A stretch of 64,000 nucleotides of DNA from NCBI GenBank assembly GCA_021234155.1, contig JAJEKV010000059.1, forward strand, positions 7,882,779 through 7,946,778, given 5' to 3'. How positions within the stretch are numbered: the stretch's first letter is position 1; every line of letters starts with the position of its first letter. A program made the position numbers and the translations under genes. Source of the DNA: Isoetes taiwanensis (taxonomy: Eukaryota; Streptophyta; Lycopodiopsida; Isoetales; Isoetaceae). The notes beneath the pieces were generated by a model that did no database searches, was not told the origin of the DNA, and was given only the letters and a program-made list of their open reading frames with translations. Shown piece by piece: positions 32,711 through 44,233 of this stretch.

Positions 32711-33670
32711 AAGTGTTGGTTTCTATTTGTGAATGGAACTTCGTTTTTGGATTAATAGACTGGATCTTTTAAGGAAATTTGAACTGAGCTTGCTTCCAGT
32801 TTTGAAGGTTGGTTTTTGTGCATTGCTTATACATCAAGCGACCTTGGCACTATTTATTCAAGATTGCTTACAAATTTTAAAGGGTGGTTTTATAATCTTC
32901 AATTATAATAATCTTTAAAGGGCGGTTTTAGAACCTTCAATTATTTGTCTCTTTTCAGATAATAAACGACGCGGTGCACTTGCAAATTGGCATTTTAGTA
33001 GCAAAGAAACTCAATTGTGTTGGAATATATAATGAAGCGCATTTTAGGGTCTACAAATCGTTCTACCCAGAGGCAGTATCCGATTCCAATATACGAGCCT
33101 ATCCTCGGGATGAGTTGTCTCACGTGAGACACCATGGGCAGTTCGAATCAATGACTCGCACGTGCATTTATCACTTTTAGCCCAGCTAATATGTTATCTG
33201 TAGGAGAAGTGAAGATATCACGAAAGCATCCAAAAAACTACAACATTAGATTGATAATATGCGCCATGTGGAGATGTATATTTAGAGTTACATCATGAAC
33301 TAAAGTACGTCAATGAACCAGATGAAAATTTTGTGTTTTGCATTTTTGTTGATGTGCTTCTAAAGGTGACATTTTGAGCATGTTTTGGATCTGTCTTTTC
33401 AAATTTTGAGTGTAATCTTTGTTTTGTGCTTTGAGCATTGTTGTCTCTATTAAAATCCATAAACTCAAAGGTAATGCATTGATGATGCTGTCATTAGACA
33501 ATTTCAATAATAAAAATAAGTAGAAAAGCAAATAATGTCCATTCTTGCCAAGATCAACATGTGCTATTGTCCGAAGTTGTACATATGGATGTTAAAAGTT
33601 TTAGTGCGAGTATATAATGGACCAAAAAAAGCATGCCAAGATGTTAAAAGTATTATTTAGTGACAAAAAA

Positions 33671-33703
33671 GTACCTAAAAGGTACCCGGAGGACTGTTAC
33701 TAG
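33671..33703 (+). mobile_element. Altered Helitron 3' end (copy B)
   Basis: Ends ttaCTAG with T following, as in copy A. The perfect GC hairpin is missing; instead a weaker GTACC-TAAAA-GGTAC stem (33671-33685) lies 14 bases before CTAG. About 45 bp of extra or replaced sequence precedes it. It may be a rearranged or recombinant terminus. Confidence 0.45.
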
Positions 33704-34010
33704 TTTATATTATAATGTTTTAGTGCAAGTATATAATAGACCACGCCTAATTTGAAGGGCTAAAGATCGTCCGAGCCTAATCTAAAGTCTGAGATCGCCT
33801 CTAGCTTTTTTTTTTCTAGGGTAGTTTCCGTTTCAATTTTCTCTCTTCCTCTGTTCTCGACTTCACCTTCTTACGTTGCACTGAGTCCATTTGATCCATC
33901 ACCAGTTGAATCGACATGCATGATTCCCATAGTATGCCACAGGAAGAGGAGGCCAGCCTACTGTAGTAGCACTTGAGCTCTACATTTTGCACTCTATATT
34001 TTGGCACTTC
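33704..34010. repeat. Direct repeat unit 2 (copy B)
   Basis: Equivalent of 2658-2945. Confidence 0.8.
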
Positions 34011-34139
34011 ATGGCACCTCAAAATTGCTTCGACTATTCTTGAGGTGGATCTGTTGTGCCGAAACATGCATTTCGCTTAGAGTAAGCCTCTCTTCTCTCC
34101 ATTACTTTTTTTTATTCTGGGATCTGACTGCAGGACCTG

Positions 34140-35800
34140 TTCATTAGCAGCTTGGGGTCATTGGTTATCTTCTGCAACAAAGAAAAGACAAACATTTATA
34201 CTATATTGATCCCAATGGTCTTATTGCCACGTGTGGAAAATTCTCTCAAAGATGGCTCAAGGGTGCATATTGTTAATGGCCCATTTGCAAATATTTCTAA
34301 GTGTGATATAGAAGGTAAAAAATGAACCAAAAAGTAATGGCATCTGAATTTTAGGGCTGGGCAATGGTTGTTATGGTGACATCAGGGTTGCGAAATCCTG
34401 GAAAAATAGCTAGTGTGGGATGGTAATGGACATACATGGCATCTCACTGGAAGATATACATACGCATGGATTACTGGGAGTAGCATAAAGCAAGAAGATG
34501 TGGATCTAAAGGACTCTGCAGAAGGCTCTACAGGACTATCGGTAGCAAAAGCTATGAATTTGCATATATGGGGACTTGTTGGATAGTAGAAGTCTACTAT
34601 GTTCTCTTTAAGAAAGCCGGTAATAGGATCTTTTACTCCCTGCTATGTTCTCTTTAAGAAATGAAAGCTAGACAAAGACCATGGAGTCGTTTCGACCAAT
34701 TGGAGATGACAACAAAATGACATGGGGCCTGAATACTGGCACTGTTCTATGGTTTAACTAGGATGCTTAAAAACAATGAATTAAAGAATGAAATAATTAC
34801 TTGTACATTAGATTATACATTGGCAAAGAAATCTGCTTTATTTACCTTTGATATATAACGTCATTTCTGATCAATGTTTTTATATTTGGATAGAATCATA
34901 TAATATTAGATTCAGTGAGGTTTACAAGTAAATTGATAATTTATTTTATCATATGGTATTTCAAGTAGTCTAAGCCTGTTTTGTGCATTTGTTGTCCTTT
35001 GAATTTTTTTTGATAGGTACCATGACTCTGACACAAATAGGGCAAATAAAAAGCTAGAAGTAATTAGGAAAAAGGAAACATTGAAAATAGCATATGACTT
35101 TGTCCACTCTCGCATGAAGACTTTGAGTGTATTTAAGGCAAGTATAATTTGAATAATATGTTTTACTTATTATCTGCAAGGGTTAATCCAAAAAATGTAG
35201 AAATTCATGATGGTAATATTTAACAGTGGGGACTAAGAATAGGATACCTGACTCTCTTAGGGCTCCTAAAATTCCTTGAAAAGGTTTGATGAGGTAAAGA
35301 GTTTGGACAATAAATTTAGAAGGTGTTTTTGTTCTTATTTCCACGTCAACAACTTTGACTATGTTTACTTTAATTTCAGGTGATGAATACACTAATTGTG
35401 AGTTGAAATAATTGTAGGACATGACACAAGAAGGTGATTATGATGATGACAAAACAACAACAGCGATTAGATAAAAAGCTTATTGCATTCAACTATGATG
35501 AGTGTAGCATTGACTGCCCCAACCTTGTTGTGCAGACTACTTTAGGGTGTATAAAAAACAAGGAGATACAATCATACATTGTACTCAAGGAGATAAATAT
35601 GTGCGATAAGAAGATGTCACCAGTTGCATGGCTGGGATTTAATGGGTGGTTCAAAATGTACGAATCCATGAACAAGGTAAATTTTGAGTTTTCTAAATGC
35701 AGTGACCTTCTTCATCTGTTGCAGAGCAAGATACATAGGGTTTCTTATTTTCTGATCTTTAATTTGATCGATGATGATATGCACCAGAAGGGAAGATAAA
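34140..35800 (+). pseudogene. Exon-like fragments of an unassigned gene (copy B)
   Basis: Cleaner than copy A. About 34195-34315 encodes YYIDPNGLIATCGKFSQ and, after a frame break, VHIVNGPFANISKCDIEG followed by a gtaaa donor. About 35020-35135 follows a ttttttgatag acceptor. It encodes HDSDTNRANKKLEVIRKKE and YDFVHSRMKTLSVFK, and ends at a gcaagt. About 35500-35676 encodes CSIDCPNLVVQTTLG and WLGFNGWFKMYESMNK, ending at a gtaaat donor. The order and splice-like ends suggest one ancient gene. I do not recognise its family. Confidence 0.4.
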
Positions 35801-36264
35801 AAAAGAATGTGATAATAAAGCGACAATATAAATAGTGAAGCGGAGGAAAGAGGTTCCAATCTTACATTAGCTAATTTTGCTTGCTATCCCGTAATCACAA
35901 GAGCAGCTATTGGAAGGATATGTAGCCATATATGGTTATGCCATATGGAAAAGCCTCAATTTTGAAGCTTTTGGCTCCAATTCTCATTGAAACATGGATT
36001 GCCTTGGCTGGAATTTCTAAAGAAGAAGTCAACAATGCTAAATCAGTTGCAACTAGGCTGGACAAAATGTTCAATACCTTGCATGTGAACATGGATTTGA
36101 GAATGACTTTTTTGACCAGACATGCATTAGAGGAGGAAATGTAGGTTTGCCAAAAAGGCCACATGGCTTTCCATAATATTGAACGTAATGATTATCACCT
36201 AAAACGAGTTTGGAGGTCTCATTGTCCTTACCTCACATGTACATGTGAAAACCATGCCTGAAGA

Positions 36265-37440
36265 ATCGTTGTGGCTAAATGTGTTCTTATTAATACTCAT
36301 GTTTATATGGCGTCTGCTCTATTAGCTCCTCAATGTAAGATGGCGGAGATTGTGCGTATTGTCAGGAATTTTATTTGGGGTGGAAATTACGAAGCAGCTG
36401 TGGTCAAGGTAGCTTGGGCAAAGTGCATTAAACCTAAGGTAGCTGATGGTCTTAGAATGTTGGATTTTCACCTACAAAGTAAGGTGATGATATCGAAGTT
36501 TATTTGGAGGATTCCCACTGATAAGGATGATTTTTCTGGCTTGAGGTTATTGATGCAGTCGATTGAATATTGTCTTCCATATCAAAAGACCACCATTAAG
36601 CCCCTCCTTCCTTGGGCTTTGCTTTATCATATACATCTGTATCCTAATACTTCTCCCTTTCTAAAGGGGTTGTTTGTTGCTTGGAACATTGTCAGGTCTT
36701 TTTTCATATCAATTTTGAGGTGTGTCTTCAGTTGTCTACTCCACGTTGGTGGAATCCTTTGCAAGACACTCTAAAGAATGTGCCTCGAAGTGTTATTCTT
36801 CATCCAAAGACACGACGACGATGGATAGCAGTTGGTATAAGCACTATTGTAGGTTGGTATAAGTCTGGTCATCTCTTGTCATGGGAAGCATTCAGAACAA
36901 AATTCTTGTTGTATAGATGGCATAGAGTAATACTCGTATTGCTACTTTGTTACCGTAGATTCTGACCCACATTTTGAAGTGGTTGTATAGGGTTGCCATC
37001 AGGGTATCAAGCCAGGGTGCTTTGTCTCTTATGTTTCTAAATTGCTTCTGCATTTTAAAATCTTGCCTCTGTCAAATAGATGGCATCTTCAGGTCCCTTG
37101 GCTACAATAGAAAGTGTTTGGCCATGGGTATGAGATAAGTTGCTTCATTCCAAAGTGATAGTTTTTTGGTGGCAAGTGATCCATAGGTGCCTCAGAGTCT
37201 ACAGGCTGATCTGTAAAATTGATAATCAAATTTCAAAGCTCTTTCTTTTATGTAAGCAAAGGGTTGAGAGTATTGAGTATTGTTTCTTCTCGCGTGAGTG
37301 GCTTTAACATAGGTCGTGGTTGTTAACTCTATTTGGCACTTCTCGATCTAGCGAGCAAATGTTGCTCGATATTTATCTTGACGCATGGCTCAAACTATGG
37401 AAAGAAGCTTTTCATCTTGCGTGTGGCTAGCTTTTATGGT
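36265..37440 (+). mobile_element. LINE fragment: RT C-terminus and zf-RVT (copy B)
   Basis: The open frame 36271-36774 reads through the post-catalytic part of a plant L1-type RT: CVLINTHVYMASALLAPQCK, VRIVRNFIWGGN, KVAWAKCIKPKVADGLRML and KVMISKFIWRIP. Downstream frames give WYKSGHLLSWEAFRTKF and a zf-RVT-like segment (VIHRCLRVYRLICKIDNQIS, then VESIEYCFFSC) near 37180-37300. The RT catalytic core and endonuclease are absent, so it is 5'-truncated, the usual LINE fate. Confidence 0.82.
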
Positions 37441-38098
37441 TGATCAGGAGAAGGAGGTTGTTTATCTTTAAGAGCATGGATACTGCAGATGAGATTCTTC
37501 TTTAGTGGACGCAAAAAAATTTTATTAAGACCTATTGTTCTTCTCTTGATCAAGAGAAGAAAGTACTGATTTGGCATACTTACCTTTAGATTCATTATTA
37601 TGCAAGTGATCGTGCTTAGTTGGATCAGTTTTTCTGCTGAGATTATAGTCCTATCTTTGCATTTTATTTTGTTATAGTTTTTTTATTAGTGAATAAAGCT
37701 TGTTGTCCTTCAATTTTATTTTTTTTACCATAGATTTGATGCAGTTGTTCGAAGTGGTTATTAATGGCCTGTTAAATTGGATTTGTTGTTTTGGAGTTGA
37801 CTGACTATATTGGATTTCAGCTTACTCCAATGCAATATTTCCAATCATCCATGAAAGGATCTAGATATGAAATGATAAGGCTATTTTGACCTTAGTTCAA
37901 GCATCTGTTACCTGAAGAGATATGTCAATCTAATGCTCCTCAACAATGCTCTGATGTATAGTAAGAGATATATAAGCTGCCATGATATTATATTCCTTCA
38001 TATTTTTGTAGGAGTTTCAAAGCTAAGGGCTTAAGCCACGTGCATTATGGAAATCTTATTAGCTTTTTCATTCACCCAAGGATATGGGTTGAAATTAT

Positions 38099-38423
38099 GA
38101 AGGGGAGAATGTGACGGTCCTCATATCTTCGATCGTATTATGCATGATGTGTTTTGAGGTATTATACCAGTAACATATACTTGTATATGTGTACAAATTA
38201 TATAAAGCCCATGACAAAAGCAAAGGGCATGGATTTTTATGAGGGTTTCTGTATGGAGGCAATAGGAGCAATTCCTGGGCAGTTTTGCTGGCCGAATTTT
38301 GGACCATCACATCTCCGAGATCAGAGATCCTTTTCAGGTGATTTTACTTTTCTTGAAAGGGTTTTGAATAAGGTTTCAGTTAGTTACGTCGGTGAAATTC
38401 ATCCATATGTGGGAGATATTACA
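38099..38423 (+). mobile_element. Possible polypurine tract and short LTR start
   Basis: gaaggggagaa followed by TGTGACGG at 38110 has the form of a polypurine tract next to an LTR start, and resembles the proven boundary at 49811-49815. A TATA-like tatataaag lies at about 38198. A tentative LTR end is gatattaca (38415-38423), but no TSD or partner LTR was found. Confidence 0.3.
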
Positions 38424-38514
38424 AAAGAGTGTTGATGGGCTAAAATTGGCTGCACTATGTATCTTCTTGGATAGTTTATTTTTCGGAGCTAGGAGCTGAA
38501 TGTCGCATGACGTC

Positions 38515-39120
38515 AACCATGTCCTCATTGCTTTTTCCAAATGGTTCGGTGCTATCAGAGCCAACTGAACTCAAGCAACATCTGCATAGCCACTTCGGAC
38601 TTTTTTATTTGAGAAACATCTTCCCTTTCGATCGGAAATCACGAGATGCTATTTTGTCTAGGATTTCCCCCATCATACAAATGCCCAGGTTTGGATGGTT
38701 TGCCAATTGAATTCTTCCAGGAGTATTGGGAATGGCTGGAGCTAGATGTGTATGATGCTTTATGTGACTTTCGACGCTCCACTGCTTTGGATAGAATTCT
38801 AAATGGGTGCCATCCCTCATCCCCAAGGTTACTGATCCTTAGACTATTTTAGGCAGTGACCCATCACCTTATTGTCATCGTATATAAGATCTTAGCCAAG
38901 GCTCTTGCGAGGCGAGTAAAGGACATCTTGGCGAGTCCATCTCAAAGCCGGTCGAGGTTTTCTTCCAAAGCGTGCATTACGAACAATGTTCTTTAGCTGC
39001 CTATGAGGGAATTTATTGGGCACGTAAGCAAAACCTTCCAGTTGTATACCTTAAGCTTGATTTTGCAAAGGCTTATGACAGTGTCAGTTGGGAATTCATG
39101 CGTCGATAGGTATTCAATGC
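38515..39120 (+). mobile_element. LINE reverse transcriptase fragment (N-terminal half)
   Basis: Frame-broken plant L1-type RT. It starts with a LKQHLHSHFGLFY segment typical of the linker before RT. It then has KCPGLDGLPIEFFQEYW, a segment around NGCHPSLIPK, an IYKILAKALARRVKDIL segment, a FLPKRALR-like Q-x-F segment, and palm motif A LKLDFAKAYDSVSWEFM near 39055-39105 with the first catalytic Asp. It ends abruptly after motif A, before the YxDD box. It may have inserted into an intron of the CRTISO-like gene that follows. Confidence 0.8.
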
Positions 39121-39239
39121 TCTGAACTCATTGAAGTTGAAGTCATTAGAAGAGCCCATATACTTGCTTGGCCAGTTTATTCGAAATCCAATAGCTTGCC
39201 TTACTCTGCATAAGTGTTGAACGGAGGTATATCAGTCTC

Positions 39240-40065
39240 AAATTTTATACAATTTCAGAACCTGAGTACCATTTACAGAATAGGCTGCTCCATTTTCTAA
39301 GTTCAGTTATATCATCTTGGCAGTCTCCCTATTTGCCTCAAAATGCTAGTGACATTGCACGCAAGTTTATACAGAATCCAGCCTTGCTATCTTTCATTGA
39401 TGGTGAGGTACTATTATGCATGTTATCCAGCCTGGTATGCATGTGTACTTTGTGAACTTGTGACTGTTGAAGGGCACACTTTAAGAGAATTACTTTTTCT
39501 CAAATGTGCAGGTAGCTGTCCAGATCTCTAATAACAGAAAGGTGTATACCGAAAGGTTATTTCAAATGCAATTAGATGGGATACATTTGGTGAGCTCAAT
39601 CTTGGCACTATGATAGATTCTTTCACCACTTCATGAAAAAGAAAGAGAGTATAGCTGATGTTATTATCAGGAGGCTTGAACGACATTATTTCCAGGTCTG
39701 AGAGAGACAATCACGTTTTGAGAGGTACCTTATTTCAGGAAATCAAACTTAATCTCTGAGTACAAACACTATGTGAGTTTTGCTCTAATTTTCTGGCAGA
39801 TTGGCACACCTAAAACTCAAAGAAGATATCTTGCACGAGATCATGGAATCTATGGTTTAGAGGATTGCTTGGAATGCCATTTAACACACCGATAATGATA
39901 GTTATGTGCTTTTAAATTGAAAATCTTAGTTAACTATAGATTACTTTGCAGGGAATACAAGATCTATACTGTGTTGGCGATAGCTGTTTTCCTGGACAAG
40001 GGGTGATCGCAGTTGCATTTTCAGGAGTGATGTGTGCGCATCGTATTGTGGAAGACCTTGATTAG
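39240..40065 (+). pseudogene. Carotenoid isomerase-like (CRTISO family), 3' exons only
   Basis: Four exon-like blocks match the C-terminal third of plant CRTISO-type FAD-dependent isomerases. The first, about 39245-39407, reads PQNASDIARKFIQNPALLSF then donor gtac. The second, 39512-39731, reads RKVY, then out of frame VISNAIRWDTFGELNLG, then RLERHYFPGLRETITF followed by a TGA where Arg is expected. The third, 39800-39890, reads IGTPKTQRRYLARDHGIYG and, shifted, GLLGMPFNT. The fourth, 39952-40065, reads [19 protein letters not shown] and [10 protein letters not shown], then TAG. The product family isomerises prolycopene in plastids. The N-terminal FAD domain is missing, several frames are broken, and the end is shorter than usual. 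It is a pseudogene unless the breaks are sequence errors. Confidence 0.85.
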
Positions 40066-41470
40066 TCCTACTTTCTGTTTTTCCAACTGAGGTATAAAGA
40101 TATATGGTAATCTCTATTTGATTCGCTTTGCTTTATAAGCGAGATATGATAATGTTGTATTTTCGTTAATACATAATAATTACCAACAACAATGGCATTA
40201 TGAACCTTGATGAATATTAGATGAGCCACAGACAACAAGAGCAGTCTGTCTATTTGTGTCACTTCCTGGATATTATGCAATTAGATGTCTATTACACTAT
40301 TTTTTTCATTTTGACAAACTCCTTTGTTTATTAGTAATTAAACTTTCCTTGGTAACTTTGAGGAATTAATACATGGTTGCTCATTTGACATCGAATCATA
40401 TGCATTACTTCAGGTTCTGATAAAACCTTATCTTGGTTCTGGTGTTGACATTGAACTAAAATGTGGGATCATGTAATGACATATGGTATCTACATCAAAG
40501 TTGCTTCCAGAAAGCGAATCATGAAATGTAAGATTTTCAGTGTAATATTCTTGAAATTGTATGATGTTCTCCTTTGAACAACATCATATTGCATTGCTTT
40601 CACAAATTTGGAGTCCTCTTATTGCTTTGTTCATGATGTCCTTGGCAGTTCATAGATCTGATTGATTAAAAAATGAGAAAATGTACTCCTTGATGCTAAT
40701 TACCAAACAATCAATGCAATCTTAATCTAGCTATTCTCTGAGATTTTGTGGTAGTATCTCTTGATTAATGGCCGAGAGAAAACAAGAAGGCAAAGTTGAG
40801 GGTTAAGATGGATAAAGGTATGGAAAGTGGAAATGATTTAAGCTGTGATACATAATATTGAATACATACGACATAGACCATAAAGATACATATATATAAT
40901 ATATGTTGGAATTCAATGCTTTATAAGGATTCGTGATTCACAGACTATAGACATCTTTTCTACTTAAGGACTTCTTTGCTATTACGGCAGACCCTACGAG
41001 CTCTGAGAGTCATCTATGAGATGTTTAATCATGTCATCAATAACTTCCATTAACAATCTTGCTGCATTGCATGTATTAGATCTATACTTATATAGTCTGT
41101 TTGCTTGTGCTTTGCCATGCGATTCTAATGCTATTTCTGGCAGGCTGAGAAGGAAAGCTTCAGAAAACCACTACTTATGGCATTGAAAATAATAACTATA
41201 GGATGTAAATGTAAGGTAGAGGGTAGGCTATTGAATAAATACTAGACGTAAAAATAAGGTTAAGGGTAGGGTAGGGTAAATTGTGCTTAGACTCGGTGTA
41301 AAAGTATGGAATGGGTGTTACAGCCCGACAACCGAGATTTGTATACATAGGGGTTTCTATGGAGAGTGAGTTGTATACATAGGGGTTTCTCCCGACCTGA
41401 TGCACGTACATGCCATATGCCCCTAACATAGAGGTGAGCCCCCCGGGCTCAAAATGATCATAGTCCAACC
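40066..41470. other. No recognisable gene
   Basis: AT-rich sequence with no coding signature. A small direct repeat, ttgtatacataggggtttct, occurs at 41339 and again at 41371. Confidence 0.6.
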
Positions 41471-41479
41471 TCATTTGTC

Positions 41480-42960
41480 GTGAAGATAATGCTGAGCCAA
41501 GATGTGAGATTACATCCTACGCCAGCGGATCAAAAGGAAGGGATGGTCGAGCAGGACTCTAACAAGGATGTATCATGAGGCCTCTCGAACAAAGTGATGA
41601 CTATAAGCTGGAAACGATCAGGTCCTAGAATAACCTGTGATTGTTGATCAAAATGCTGTCTCCGCCCCTTAGGTTCAAAATAAGATCTGCGAGGAAGAGC
41701 ATCTGGTTTCTCTTGAAGCGTGCCAGGCCAAAATTTGATGACGAAATCAAAGGGGGATAGCATCTATGTATAAAATCGAGCCTGACGACGATTAAGAACA
41801 CAACTCGAGCAGACTAAAAATATTCTAGGTTGCAATGGTTCGTATACACAATCACTTTATGAGGAGAACCTTCAATAAATCATCGCCACTCCTAAACAGA
41901 GTCAACAATCGCCAAAAGTTCCTCATCATAAATAGGATAGTTGATCTCCACAGCCTGGAACTTTCGAGAATGATAGGCGATCGGGTGCAGCTCATGATCA
42001 TCCCCTCTCTTGTGGCCGAAAAGCATGATAGTATACTCAAAATGACCATACCAAGTTCGGAAGGTCGTCTTCCACTCATCATCTTCCTTGATCTGGATAA
42101 GATTATAGGCACCTCAAAGATCGATTATAGTGAAGTATCGTGCACTTTGTAACCGCTCAAGTAACTCTGGAATCAGAGGGAGAGGGTATCAATTACGCAC
42201 AGTGATCTTGTTGAGACCGCGATAATCCACAACCAACCGCAAAGAACAATCATTCTTGGAAACAAAGAAGATGGCAGCTCCTAGGGGTGACTGAGAATGT
42301 CGGATAAAATGGCCAAATGGCAGGGTTGTCTCCGGCTGAAGATCAATGGGGCAGTCATAGGGACGATGCTTCGAAAGCTTACTGGCTTTGAACTTATCAA
42401 AAACATCACCAGAATCCTTGTAGTTATCAGAAAGGACAGGAGCAGACATTCCTGAAGCAGAGCTAGTCGAAAAATGAACTTGGATTGCAAATACTGAACC
42501 AGGATCTTGCCTACCATATCTGATAAAGTTGTGAAGAGCGATCTTCGAAATACGGAGCTGAGGGCGTGAAGAAGTCTCTACAAAAGCAGGAGCAGAAACA
42601 GGAGCAAGAGTAGGAGCAACTGGAACAGGAACTGGAGTAGGAACTGGAACAAGAACTGGAGCTGGAACATCATCTAGAACATGGTTAGAATCTGAGACAT
42701 GTACTGGAGCAGAGACAAGAGCCGAATTAGGACGTGGAGCATAAACGAGAACTGGAATCTCAGCAAGAAAAGAATCCGGGGCCCACAATACTGCACGGAC
42801 TAATGTAGATGATGGTGGAGGCATGAACTGCAGATGAACTGGAACTAGATCTAGAACCAGCAAACTCGAAAGATCTAGAGTGTCATTCCTTGCGGATACG
42901 TTACAAGTTCGTGAGCTGTACATAGGTGAACTGATCTGTAGCTCTTTCTTGAAGCACATT
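41480..42960 (-). pseudogene. Ty3/gypsy pol remnant (RT and RNase H)
   Basis: The minus-strand frame 42959-42189 ends in a clear Ty3/gypsy RT start: [35 protein letters not shown] and [16 protein letters not shown]. It continues, frame-broken, through IIDLRGAYNLIRIKE and [16 protein letters not shown] (about 42030-42190). Without the YxDD block it then jumps to RNase H pieces ([20 protein letters not shown]). The frame 41763-41530 has LSPFDFVIKFWPGTLQEKPD. An internal deletion has removed the RT catalytic centre. The Pro/Val/Ala-rich N-terminal part (42500-42880) contains many Ala/Val/Pro repeats ([15 protein letters not shown]). Confidence 0.82.
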
Positions 42961-42976
42961 ACCCTTTTTTTGTCTT

Positions 42977-43237
42977 CTAGACCATAGAGTTTCCATGAGA
43001 TTGTGCCTTACTGGTAGACTTAGCATCTGGAGCTAGTGTGATTTCACACTCTACACCGCTATAAGGTGGTAACTGATGGATTTCATCCGTGAATACATCA
43101 TTAAACTCCTTAATGAGCCTTGCTATCGGCTTAGGCAACTGATTTCCACTTGGCTCACTTCCCTTTTCTTTACTTGGGTCAACTGCCTCTAGCCTCAAGA
43201 TGTAATCCACCCTATTTCTTATTATGCTTTTCCTCAA
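42977..43237 (-). pseudogene. Second Ty3/gypsy pol fragment (RT approach region)
   Basis: The 86-codon minus frame contains IARLIKEFNDVFTDEIHQLP and [15 protein letters not shown], the conserved stretch just before the RT domain of Ty3/gypsy elements. It duplicates the function of sequence in the neighbouring remnant, so it comes from a different element or copy. Confidence 0.7.
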
Positions 43238-43610
43238 CTGTTAAAATTTGCGGTTTCATTGTGATAACCGTCTTTTTGAGCCTAGGCAAGAAAGACGAAA
43301 TCAGCATGTTTCTTTACTTCCCCAAGCTCCAGCAATCACATCAGTTTTTGCGCGACCCACGTCCTCTGAATCAGTTGGCCCAGTGCCTATGCAAATTGAT
43401 GGTGTGGTTCGAAGGCCCTTATCTGCAGCTGAGAATCTCTACCTCTATTGTGGAGGGGTTGGGCATATCGCTTGTGGATGTCCTGTTAAGCAATCAAACC
43501 GTTCGAGTCCCATCCGAGTAGTAGGAGTCTCTCGACGGCTGCCTGACATTCCTCCGATCATCCAAGGTTCTAGGATCCTCCATAGTCAACAATATATCCT
43601 TTATCTGGCA
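43236..43610 (+). pseudogene. Ty3/gypsy gag C-terminal fragment, inverted
   Basis: The plus-strand frame reads VGPVPMQIDGVVRRPLSAAE and a zinc knuckle LYCGGVGHIACGCP (C-x2-C-x4-H-x4-C, about 43441-43480). This is the 3' end of a Ty3/gypsy gag. It is head-to-head with the minus-strand pol fragments, so one of the two has been inverted or they belong to different insertions. Confidence 0.75.
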
Positions 43611-43639
43611 GAACTCAGAAGTATAAACTGAAGCCGGAC

Positions 43640-44233
43640 GAGAACCTTGCCTAAGTTGCCAAGCTTAGTTACTGTTGTGCATTGTCGATCAATGTCTCTA
43701 AAATATGCCTTAAGTTCAGCAGTAAATGCAGCAAAATTTTGCAACTGTGGGCCTCTTTCTCCGTGTGATGACCATATATGAGTATAATGCTCATATGATA
43801 TGACAATACCCGCATCGTCGTCACATCCCTAAGTCCAGTATTTTCTAAATATAAGATGCCAATGCTTCTACCGAAGGCATGTTCATCAGCAGAAAGTGCT
43901 CAATGCATCTGATGATGCTGCATACTTACTGGAGTGTAAGCTAAGAGGTCCACGTCATCTGTATATATTAGCTGTCACATCAATCCTCAAGCTGATCATT
44001 ATACAATCCAACCAGTGTAGGAGAGAGTGTGCAGACTTGGCAAACTCCAATAGGATTGTTGATAACTCATGATGAGGCTGGCATTCAACCCAAGGGGGGG
44101 CTTCTAACCATATGAATCTTTCCCACAACTTCTCCTCGCGGACCATGTTGAAAGCTTTGGCAAAGTCCACAAAGCAGCAACACAAATCTTGTCGTTTGTT
44201 TCTTGTCTTCTATCAAATCTGGAGTCTTTAGGC
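43640..44233 (-). mobile_element. LINE (minus), RT part 3' of solo LTR insertion
   Basis: The minus frame contains CCCFVDFAKAFNMVREEKLW (about 44130-44187), palm motif A of a non-LTR RT. Downstream sequence is degraded. A short AFTAELKAYFRDIDRQC reading lies at about 43690-43740. It continues the LINE found at 45830-46716 once the solo LTR is removed. Confidence 0.75.

Larger units (their letters stand above)
30966..37415. repeat. Segmental duplication, copy B
   Basis: Collinear with 1-6305. It starts right after the Helitron remnant (agaggatgttaag) and ends inside the LINE zf-RVT region. Copy B has fewer scars than copy A and is the better template for interpreting both. The left edge of the duplication cannot be set, because copy A is cut by the window start. 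Confidence 0.93.

Noticed and set aside
38099-38423. Complete short LTR retrotransposon
   Set aside because: Only one LTR-like start and PPT; no partner LTR, PBS match or TSD found, so it is kept as a low-confidence feature only.
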